Of a stretch of DNA of 64,000 nt, positions 48,801 to 60,800 are shown one piece after another. The DNA is taken from positions 10,580,001 to 10,644,000 of the forward strand of contig AP031354.1 in the NCBI GenBank assembly GCA_037833965.1, read 5' to 3'. The notes under the pieces are model-generated. The model made no database searches and was not told the DNA's origin. It worked only from the letters and a program-made list of their open reading frames with translations. This DNA is from Marchantia polymorpha subsp. ruderalis. Taxonomy: Eukaryota > Streptophyta > Marchantiopsida > Marchantiales > Marchantiaceae. A program made the position numbers and the translations under genes. Within the stretch, counting starts at the first letter, position 1; every line of letters begins with the position of its first letter.

Positions 48801-51800
48801 CAAATTTGAGCCATGAGTGATCGTTTCCAGTGATCATATTCTCACATCATATCTCTGAGACGTAATGTGAGAAAACGATCACTTCACATCTGCTGGTTTG
48901 TTGAGAAGTGGAGGTGTGGTTAACACTATATTTGAAATTTGAGTTGGTCAAAATTAAAGTGCGGTGAGTGCTATATACAAAAATCTAACCCTAGTGTTGC
49001 TGCTCATGACGCACTTGAGAATAAAGAGGAGTGCTAACAAGCTATGGCTAACCTAGGAGAGACAGTAGTGGCATAGTATACTTCTGGTGACATTTCTTGA
49101 AGACATCCTAATCAACTGCTGTAACAGAGTTCCTAACATCAAATAAGCAAGTCTAAGTCATGACACTGTTGACAACCAACAAAAGCACTTTGTAGAGAAT
49201 CTTACATTTTGTGTATACATGAACTCCAAGCCTTCTTCACATTTGAAGTACAATAAGGCCTGGTTGGGTTTAGGTCTGAAGGGTGGTTTATCCTGGAACA
49301 AATGCCAGACCTTATGCCTGCATGGTATTTGACCTTTTTTACTTTCTTTGTACAGAAGCCACTGTCTATTTGATTCATCCTGCACACTGCGCTTTAGCCT
49401 TTCAAATTCCTGCAGTGATTCTGCTTCCTTCTCCCTTATCTTTCCGAATAATTTTGCAGCATGCTCAATCTCGACTGCCGCACGCTCTCTCGCCTCTTGT
49501 AATTTTTGCTCTGCCACACCCTATACTTTACTCAATACTAGAAAGATAACCTTGCATGAAGTAGCAACATTCTCTGAACCAATTTGAATCACAAGGCCTC
49601 TGAATTCCAACAATCAAGAACAAAACTCGAATAAAGAGCAAGAACCCTCTTTAAGCTACAACCTATTAAAACCTTATACAATCCAATCTGAGTCTCACTA
49701 GTCCTTTCCATGTGGAATAGAGTTCAGTAACTAGTCATTCCGTATGTAAATTGACATTCCGTTCCAAAGCTTGAGCTATGCTTTGGAACGGAATGAAGAC
49801 ATTGAGTAGGAGGTATCTCTCGCTAAAACTCCAACTGGTAATAGTACACCATCTCGTCCAATGCACTGTATAGGAGTGCATTTTTAAATACAACTGAACA
49901 GTTGAACTGAAGACACAAAAGTTAAACAGAAGTTACCTCTCTGATTCTCTGTGCGATGTCTTCTGCTTTCTTCTTGTCTTGAGGTGTGCGTTCATCAGGT
50001 ATGACTTCAACGTCTCTAAGAATCATGGAAGAATCTTGCCATTCTTTATAAATCTCTAAAATTTTGTCCATTTTCCGAATTTGGGCATCCGTAAAGCGTG
50101 CATATTCAAAAACTTGACGGAACATTATGTTTGTTGTGTTGCAGAGGGGTAATACTGGAAGCAACTCTGGAACAACAGCCCTGGGTAAAAATGGCAGTTC
50201 CATATCAAGCTGAAGCCAATCACACTTACTACGCTTCTGCATTTTGGAGAGCACGGCCTTTAATTTTATCCGCCTAGCCAATTCAGGAATCTTCTTGGTC
50301 CACAATTTGAGTCCATCTGGAGCCCTGCAGCCCTCTTTCTTCTCCACCTCCAACTCTGATAGCTTTTTTGCTTTTTGTTCTACAGTTACAAAGGTGTGCA
50401 GCGCGACATCCACCGAAGCATAATCCTCCATAACTCTAGTGCATTCCTTCTTAAAGGTTTTTGAATATGCATATTTTTGAAAGTCATCCTCATGTACAAT
50501 TTCTAATCCAAACCCTCCCTCATGGATGACAAATAGCCTGGGATAAGGTCCTAAAAAGAGGTCATCTACAAACTCTGTGCCTCCATCGATGGACCTTGGC
50601 GAGCTAACCGTGCTCATGGACGATGGTCCGCAATCAGGAGGAGGAAGAAAAGAGTCTTCTTCATCGTTCTGGTTCTCTAAAGCAGATTTTAAATGCACCT
50701 CCTCTATAACTTCTGAACTTTCAGAAGGTGGCATCTTTATCTTGTCTGAATCAGATTTAATATCACTAATTGGTGCAGAAGCTTTGGAGCCAGTCTTAAC
50801 GGATGTTGCTTTGGAGTTTGGACCAGCCTTGATGGCTGGAGCTTTTGACTTAGTATCAGCCTTCGTACCTTTTCCTTTCGGTTTGGAACCAGCCTTGCCA
50901 ACTGCGGTTTTAGACGATCCCTCTGTAGTCTGATCGGTAAGGACCGCATCCTCCAAGGGGACCTCTGATGATTCGACTGGTTTGTCGATACCAACTGGTC
51001 CCTCAATCCCAGAACCCACAACAGCTTGCGGCGGTGGTTCAGGAAGCTTCCCGGCAATAATTAGGTCAACTTTGAATCCCCAACTTGTCCGGAATCCATT
51101 TCCAGCGTTGTCTGTAAAGGTAAGACATGCTTTTTCCTGCATTTTAATCATTTACAAGCATACCTCGTTGATCAGTATGACAGATGTAGAGCCTTCCTGA
51201 ATCTATATAAGAGAATGTAATGCATTTCTGTAGATCTTATTGAACAATTTTTATAAAAGTCAGGTGAGACTACTATTTGTTTTGGCCTCGTGGGATGCCT
51301 AAATAAAACAATGGTTGACTTTGTAAAGGTGCATCACATGTTGATCAAGATAGTATGCTCATCTCTTTATGATCATCTCTTTCATACTAAGAAGCAATCT
51401 TCTTCAGAGTTATCGGCAGAAGAGAAAGAAGAGCAATATGAAGGAATATGCTTACCAGATTGAACTCATACAGCCCATTCGTGTTGATGAAAGGAAAACC
51501 TGTACTTATCCGATCATGTGGCATTTGTTTGGGATCTGCTTTCTTCGCACCATCAGAAGGATCATAAATCACGATCTTTCCACTTGAGTAGAACATACTC
51601 CCATGGGGCATCAAAAGACTTAGCTGACCACTGTCTCTGGACCATGTAGCGCAATACTGACCTTCTGTTGTAGAGAACTCAACAGCAACTCCACCCTTTG
51701 TGTTTCCGTGTACGTTAGGAAATCCATCCTTTCTTACATGCCACTGTGCAACACACAATACCCGAGATTTATGATTTTCAACAACGTTTGAAACCGTGTC

Positions 51801-54800
51801 AAAATTCTCTCTGCCCAATGAAGGCCCAACACTACCAACTTCAGTGCGAGCATTTGGCTGTCCATTGGAACTGACAACTAGACCTTTCGTTTCAGATGGA
51901 TTCTTCAGTGACTTCGGGAGAGGTTCAGACTTGGAATCTTCACTACCATCTTTGGTCGGTTTAGTGTCTGTAGATAAAACGACCTTACTGCCAGCATTAG
52001 GAGCTAGGTCTGGTTTCAAAGGGCTTCCTACAGGTAGCTGCAATTTGTCTGCCTCAATGGTAGAACATCCTGGAATTTTCTTGCTCGAAAGCGTTGCAAG
52101 AGTTGCCAACGTAGCATTTGCATTGAAATTTTTTATTTCGTCAAGCATCTGCTGGCCAACACTAGGTCTGTAATCGGATGGTGTTACGTCGATCACTTCA
52201 CTGTAAATATGCGTTCCATCTGCGTGCTGGACAACCCGAACACTCTCATCTTCAGTTCTCACCACAACCACTAGATCCTCACGTGTCAATATCGAAGAAC
52301 CAGTATCAGGATCAAAAATCTCAATAACCTTTTTGCATGGCATTTCCACATGAGGTACCTCGACAACAAGAGAAGCACCTCCTACAGGAACATCTATGTT
52401 TCCGAGCAAGACCTCAGAATCAACCCCTTCGTTTGAACGAGGTGAGAATGATCCCTCTTGTGGACCATCCATCAATTCGGTTTCGCCTTTTCCTGTTTTC
52501 CCCTTTGAAGCTTTCTTCTTGTCTTTTTCCTTCCCGTCTGTCTTGCCTTTCTCTTTATCCTTTCCATCGTCCAGTACATCTTTCGCTTCCTTGTCCTTTC
52601 CTTTCTTACCTTTTCCTTTTGATTCTTTCCCATGTTTTTTCTTGTCTTCGGGGCTACTAGCTCCTCCTTCGACAGGTGGGACAGATTCCATCTTTAGAGG
52701 ATCAGTCTTTGGTTCAGGAAGCTGCGCAAAATCCAGGGAAAAACAATATATCAAATTCTCAACTTCATTTCACAAGAATGCAAACGAAATATAGCACACT
52801 CCCACTCGTGATTCTTCAACCGATAAATACGATGTTTATAACTGCCAGTTATTTCAAAGTTGGGATTAGTTTTAATCACTCGTCTAGTTTATGTCGATTT
52901 AAAAATATACTAATATGATCTTTGCTCTACTCAATAGACTGCGCAGTAAGTCGATTAAATTGACACTAAACCGTGTACGCGAGGATTGTCGCATACTTTG
53001 TAATCGCAAATGTCAAACCAATTCTGATGCTATTGAAATCACCTAGCCGCGCCTTATCTTCAAGGAGAGAAGACTATTACCGAGTGAAGAGGTCTCTCAA
53101 GGATTCCTCCCCATAAACGAGTTTGGTGTTCGAAGTGTAAGCCATACGACCCTCACTACATCATCCACCTGTAAGTTTTCTCGCCCCTAATGATTTGGTT
53201 CCAAATAGAAGCAGTTGTTGGGCTTTACGTCACAGCTAAAAATCTCCGAGTATGACACTGGTGCCACCAGCTGAGCGGGTCGTGGTATCATATCAATCTC
53301 ATTTTGTCAAATGTGCTACATGTAAGCAGATTATAGACGATGGATTCGTCCATTCGAAATACAATTTCAACTACCTCAGCCTTGTGACTAAGAACGTCAC
53401 ACCCTGTATATATTGCTTGAAGACCGCGGGTTCAAGCCATAATGTGGATAAGAGAACAAATTTTATATTCGTATTCTCCCTAATTTGTCTCTCTGGAAGA
53501 TCAGATAGAGCTTCTGTCTTAGTTTGAATTTTTCAGATCTCTATCTCTTCCCTACAAAGATCTGGTCCCGAGGGTAGCTTTGATCTAGTTTTCAGAGTCA
53601 GAGACCAAAAAATAGCGAGAAGAGTTCATTCATCTGATCATTACTCCTTCCTGCTTGAACCTGAAGATATCCTAGAATAGTTTGTCAAAGACGCTGCTAC
53701 ACATTCTTAAACAATGGTAACGACGGAAGTAGCACCTCAAGTTTGGATCAGAGTATGAAATTCATGGTGTAGCAAGTTCTTAAGTTATTCAGTAGTCAAC
53801 AGCAAAATAATTGATTACATAGCAGTTTACCTTCATTGCGGATAGGCCTTTGTTGTTGATAGTGCACCAGCCGTATGTTATTTCGGGTTTGATAGCAGAA
53901 GAAGATATATCTTCGGACGATGGTTTTTCCTCCACGCTGGTGCTACTGTCGATACCAGCTTTTTCACAAACGGCGGTATAATCGCTCACATTTCCATCAT
54001 TTAACAAAATCTGAAAGACGGACCAGCTAGAGCATAAATCAGGTCAGACGAGTGTCAAATATCTCTAGGTCTCTTTATTAGATAAGGGGAGAGCAGATGT
54101 TGTAAACCAGCTGGTGTGAAACAAACATTTTAAGACTCATCTATGTTGTGGTCGCAAGAAAGGAATACTCCTCGATCAAAGAGTACATAATTAACGTACT
54201 TTGAAGTAAAGAACAAAAAAGGGATGCCAAAAAACAGAAACTAGAGCAATAACGATTGAGAAACCGAGATAGATTTCCTGTGGGCTTGGTTTTTCTATCC
54301 TAAGTAGAAAATACATATGACATAGAAGGCCACCGCAAAAGACGCTCGCAGTATAACGCTAGAGTCTTATCTCTGAAATAAAGATACCCCACCCCAGAGG
54401 ACGGCATCATGTATGAGATCGCTTCTGGTCTTTATTTACTACAAATGACGGAATCCAAAGTAGGATCGATAAAAATTGAGAGCCACGCGAATGAACAGAA
54501 TTAACCAATTCTGACGCACGAATACAATCAGAAAGGCAGTACCATCCATGCATGAGGGAACAGAAAGCGTAGGATGGTCGACATAAAATTTCACACGCAC
54601 TCGTCAAACGTGGATAAGCCTAAAACGACAATTGGACATTCAGTGAATGAAATAAATATTCATTGACACAGGCAGAATGAGGCAAATGAACATGATGCAG
54701 GTTATGCACAAGTCCATGGACCTATCTGCAACATTAAGTGCGGTGACAAATTTACCTTGACAAACTCACGAGTGCATAAGTTCCAAACGTAGGCTTTCCG

Positions 54801-57800
54801 GAGATGCTAATGCTTACAAGTATAACAACGAGTGACAACTCATTAAAGAAAGGAGTCAAATAAGACACCAACTTTAGGAAGTAGAAACTCTCATGCATAG
54901 GGTTTTCCGCAGTGTGATCAAAATATACCTTCATTTCACCGTTTTCTTTGTAGGAAATAACGCTTCCGGTTGGTAGAATGCATCTTGATATCTCCTTCCC
55001 ACCTTGCTCTTCTTCATAAACTTTATTCAAAAACTGTAAGTCACTTGATAATTTCGTCTCCGTGTCTGACGTAAGCACATGCTGTGCTTTCACTTCCGGC
55101 TCAGGTTCTGACTCAGAAATGTCTGCGTCTTTTTGTCCTTTCTTCTTGGATTTCTTTCCCTTCTCCCCATCCTTTGAAGGTTTTTCAGCCTTGCTATCAC
55201 CTTTCTCTTTCTTTCCTTTTTTCTTTGCCGGTTTCTCCGTTTCCTTTGAAGATATTCCATCCTTGCCATCACCCTTCTTTTTCTTTGACTCCTCCCCTTT
55301 ATCCCCTTTCCGTGGACTTTTCTCAGCGCTGCCATCTCCCTTGCGCTCCTTATCTCCTCCCCTCGAAGGAGTCGATGGATCGGACGAAAGGACGTCGGGA
55401 GGCGTGGATGGAGCAGCAGTGTTTGAAGGTGGTTCATCTGCGACTTTATCTACAGGCAGAAATACAACCACTCCCGATGAAGTCAACTCAAATGTTCTAC
55501 CCGATGGATTGTTGACCTGAAGACTCAACGTTCCGTCTTTCGCAAAGAAGAAGCAGACAATGACACCATCGACCAGAGAGGCCATTACAGTTCTCTGCTT
55601 CTCTGATGATGAGTCGCCTGATGTGAAAACGGTGTCCTGTGCAGGTCCAACAACCGACGAAATACCTTCGCCCTCGCCTGGCACATTTTCTATTGTGGCT
55701 TTGTCATCCTGTTCCTTGTTTTTTCCTTTCTTCGACTTCTCCCCTTTCTTTCCTTCTTTCCCAGGTTTGACCTTCTCATCTTTTGTTGACCCTTTCTTGT
55801 CTTCTTTGCCAGGTTTTGGACTGGAATCGCGAGACCCCGCTTTGGACTTCTTAGATTTGACACCTTTCTCTTCTTCCTTCGGAACTGCGCCAGCATCTAC
55901 TGGTGATTTTTCATTTTTCTCCTCAAGCTTCTTCTCAACGAACTTTTCTGGTGCCCGCAGCGTCACAATAGTTCCATCCTTCAGACAAAAAGTGACAACT
56001 CCCTCGTGAATGCTTTGACCTGACTAAGCCAAGACTTGCATATGGTCTATCCAAATTGACCTATCGAAGTTGTGAAAACCTTGTCAAATGTCGATATGGC
56101 CAAGTGGGAGCAGGTTTTGAAGAAAACTTATGGAGAGTAACGAATGACTCTGCAGCGAACGTGTTCATACTGCTTGAAGATAGGGTAAATCCCGAAGAGA
56201 CCCGCGCCAAAGGGGTCTCCAAGAGTTGTGGTTTATGTGGACTATAAGAGGTGACAATTTCTGAATACTTTACGCTCCATTACGCTGTTCATACATTGTC
56301 GTGTTACAATATTAGCTAAACTGTTATCCGATTCAAACTATAAAATTATCTCCTTAGATATAGTGCATCAAGTACCTTGTATACAGTTGTTCTCGGCTCG
56401 TACTGAATAGGAGACATTGCTGGCAATCCACAGACAACAAGCCCACCGTCCTCAGTCAGTAGATAGCGCCTCCTATCCTTAATACATCTGAAGCGTGGCT
56501 CTATCTCATATGCCTCTCTTATTCTCTTGATAGGTCCGATGTTGCTGATATCTTCGAGGCAGAACTCGCCAAACGGTACCTATCACACAAAAAGGTGGTG
56601 TCAACCACTAGGAAGCAGCTATGGCCTGGACAGTAGGAACCTAGGAACAGTTTGCGGCACAACCTTTGTTTAGCTGACTGTTACCTCATAGGCTGTGGGT
56701 GTTGATGATCAACGTAGTTGTGAATCCTCAGTACAAAGGTTTGGGTTCAGAATAGAGCTCAAAAAAGTCTCCTTTCTTAAGACTTGAAAAAAGAGTTCTA
56801 AAGTCTTTATATTCTACTCCTTCGAAGCAATTTGAAGGTACTGACGATCAACACTAGGTAAGGACAGTTTAAAGAGCAACATCTATAAAGACGATTACGA
56901 AGGAGATATCGGGATACATGATACCCACATATACGGAAATGCTTTCTTCGAAGGTTCGCTCTCCATCTGCTGCGTAGAGAACCGTCAAGACGCAGTCTTC
57001 ATCTCTGTCATAGCGCAATATCTCAAATGGAAGATGAAGCTTGGCTCTTGCATAAACCTCTCCCATCAAACCATCTGCAAATCCTTCTGCATGCCTTCGA
57101 TCGATTATAGACTCGAGCAATCGTTCCTTTTTGCGTTCCCAAGCCGCTATCTTGGCAGCTATGATGGCCTGCTCTTTCTCTCTTGCAAGTCGCTCCATCT
57201 CCAGCCGCATCCTCTCTCCTTCTTCCCAAATTGCTTGGAGATCCGGAGGTGTTGGAACAGCAAAGATCCTTGCACAAATTGGACACCAAGTCTTCACTAC
57301 GTCTCCATCCAAACCCGGATCTGTATCATAGTGTCGTTCTGCATGCTCCAGCTCTTCAATTGTAGGAGAATCGTTTTGTGGATCTTGAACTTCTGGTCCG
57401 GATAAGTCATCTATAAGACCAATGGACATCTTCCTATCTAGACCAAACACATCCTGATCCAAAGCCAGAGACTTCTTCTTCTCCTGAATTACCTCAACAA
57501 TTGATCTCTTTCTCTCCAATATCGACCTTCTTTGACGAATGGATGGTTCTTCCGGGGGAGGAGACATCGGCCTCGGCATTTTGGCTCGCATAGCAGGTTG
57601 AGAAAATATCCGCTTGCAAACATCACACCAGTCCTTCATCATCTCAGGAGCTAAATCTGGTGGATCAATGAGCTCCACGGGTTTGGGTGGATCTGGCTCC
57701 TTTGCTGGTCCTTCAATTGGAACGTCCAGATCTGGCAGTAACAACTTGTCCTCCTTTACCATTTCAAAAAACGTGGTCTGCAAAGAGAAGCAGACAAACC

Positions 57801-60800
57801 TTGTTTGTTGCTTACAAGTATCCTACGTAGGCGGCAACTTCTCCAGCATCAAAATCTAGTATGAAAGAGTTCTCTCCTACAATCTCCTGTGAAAGTAAGA
57901 TTGTACTACCTACGTTAACAGTTTTGACTGTATACAAATTTATCTGAAGTAATCTCGGAGTCAAACCAGGAACAGAAACAGGAAAATGTGAATTGGATTA
58001 ACAGTGGGTTACAGAGAGTAAGCAACTAAATACTTTCTATAACTCAAAGTAAGTGCAAGAATGATATTATAGATCAAGGGATAATTACAAGTAAGAGAGT
58101 ATTTTATTTGATTACTATCCTTTTGGGTTACCTCGGTGGCTTACTAGTCACCAGCTACTGTTTATGTTTTCAGATTTGTGTGGCCGAGACCCAAAGCTGA
58201 ACCTGAAAGTTGTGTTTATATTGTTGTTAAGTTAGTAGAGCAATCAGGTAAGAGGTTACATCTTGCCGTTGATCACTACCTCAGCTCCTGATAACAACTG
58301 TGAGCTATTGCATTCCTGGATGTGCTGGTGGTGATAGCAATCCACTGAATTCGAGTTGGAATTTGGTTCAAGGTGGAAAGTGCTACATTGAGAGTTCTCA
58401 AATAAAAGAATCTACCTAAGGTTTAGATTGAGTGTAAAACAATTGTGGCAAGGGCAAGAGAGTCCACATGACTCTCCGCCTTTAACTTGCTTCAAGGTGG
58501 AGAGTGTTAGATTCTCTGAAGATGAGAATGTAGAAAGCTTAACTTGATTCGCCAGATTTGATACCAAAATTCGCTTGTTTCACAGTCATTGTGGCGTAGA
58601 CCATCCTTGACTATTGAGATAGAAGTTTTCCGACAATATTTACCAATTTCTTGTATCTTTGAAGGGTCTGCACCGAAACATCTGGACTTAGCGGGTTCGC
58701 TGCCATGTGCTCAGCACAATGGAAAATTGCTTCTTCGTCGCCAATAGCGAACCTAGGTTCCTCGTACTTTTCGCATAGGTCTTGTAATGCCGTGTGTGAT
58801 GCGCCCATCTTCTCTTCAGAATGCTCAGGCTTTGTCGGCATTTTCCTCCTTCCACGACCTGAAAGAAGGTAGTAACAGCATAATAGCTTCTAACAGGGAT
58901 TGTGGATTTTTCTATGTTCAGCAGAAAGGACCTTTGTTAAACTTTGTGATTCTGTAGGTAGCAGCTGATCCCATATTTGAGCCCAGTGCTATGATGTTTC
59001 CAAAAGCAAGAAATAAAGAGAAGTCTACATTTCTGTTGGGAAGTGTAAGAAATTCAAAGTGCAATCAATCAATAATTGAATTCATCTATTCACTGCAAGT
59101 TATTCAGGGAGTTACCTGGGGTAGCCCTGATTTTTGACAGGTGCCCCTCTACTTTCATCACGTCGACCGAATTCATAAATTGTGGCTTCTGTGGCTTCAA
59201 TTTCAGAAGTAGTCTTGTAACTGTGTCGAACTCATGAGTTACGTTCAAACGCTCATCTAAGTCCGCAGGTTTCAAATATGGATTATAAGGAATCTCTGGC
59301 GTCCCTGCTTTTCGCAATTCAATCTCATCGCCCATATCGACATGCTCGTGGTGGACTCCACATGTACCAGTGATAGCTGCATGGCTGGTGCACTCACCAC
59401 ATGTTGCAGATATATGCATGTCTTCAGAAAGTTTGAGACCTGAGGGATTCTCCCCATTCTCTGGTGGAAAGTTGATATCAGAAACAGAATGAATGTCTTC
59501 CTTCAGACTTGGGGAGGTTCCACCCTTTTTGGATTTCTTGCCACCACCAGCTTCTTCTTTGGCTGGTGATCCTCTTCCAGACTTTGGTTTGACAGCCTCA
59601 GCCTTAACGGAAGATTTTTCCTTCGAATCTTTGCCAGTGCCTTCACTCATGGTGCTAACATTATCTTTTGCCGTTTTCAGAGTTAAAACAACCTCTCCTT
59701 GGGTATCGGATTCTGGGGCGGGCAAGCCTTCAGAATTTTTTCCATTGGTCAAAGAATTAAGTTGATCGTTTGAGTTGAGGACCACTGACTGCGCTGCATC
59801 CTTCTGGGAAAAATTGTACAACATTTCAAAACGCTTGGCCAGATTGGAATCTACATCCCTATCAACGCCCATCCACTTTGGATGTCCAAGCTTCTTAAAA
59901 GCTTCGTCCATAGCAAGCAAAAATCGCCTATTCTCGTTGGCAACTTCAAGGGCTTTTATGTCCTCCAGAGGCCACGCATATGCTGCCACTTGCTCCACCA
60001 GACAGTGCACAATGATTGGCACAGAGACCAATCCGGGAGGAACTTCATTAATAAGCCGTTTGTAGTAACTGGTGTCAACTTCCTGCAATAACCTCCAGCA
60101 TTTCAGGACATCGAAGTAACGGGTATAACATAAGGAGAAGCGTATCACAAAGACGTTGAAAATTCAAATTCTCACACTAACAACACGACTCCTCCACAGC
60201 AGTGGCAGGGCCATTGTGCCTGGAATTGTGTGCTCCTTTCTACCCTTATTCACGATAACACGTATAGTCAGAGACGTTGAATACATCAGACCTCGAAAGG
60301 GACACCATACCTCGCAAGTCTTTAGTCCTTTTGACCCAAAAGCTGTCGGGACAGGGCGAAAAAGGGCGATGAGAGCTTTAGCTATACCCTATCTAGTGGA
60401 AGTTTGTGGACAAAGAGAGGTGTACATTAGTGTAATCCTATTCACTGAGTCCTTGCTCTGAAACGGTAGAGTGGGATTACCTCCAAGGGTTTAGCTGCTG
60501 GCACAGTGTATACCCTGGCAGTATCTCCTCCCATCTGGTTGTAGATTTCCACTTGAATAAGAAGACGCTGACAAGCGTCAATAACAGCCTGAGCTATTTC
60601 CTTATATGGTAAGGTATTGTCTCCTCCGACTTTTTTGCTTCCTCTCCTACTTTCCTTGCCTTTTTTCTCCTTCTGCTTTTCTCCTCCTTCATCCGACTTC
60701 TCCTCTGTTTCTCCCGTCTTCTTCTTCTTGTCTTTCTTCTCTTTTTTCTCCTTCTTTTTTTTTTCTTTTGGGTCCTCTTCACCTTCCTTGTCCATCTCCG

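Noticed and set aside
53283-53290. TGGTATCA as a copia primer binding site in an intron
   Set aside because: Only eight bases match and no LTR end precedes it, so chance is sufficient.
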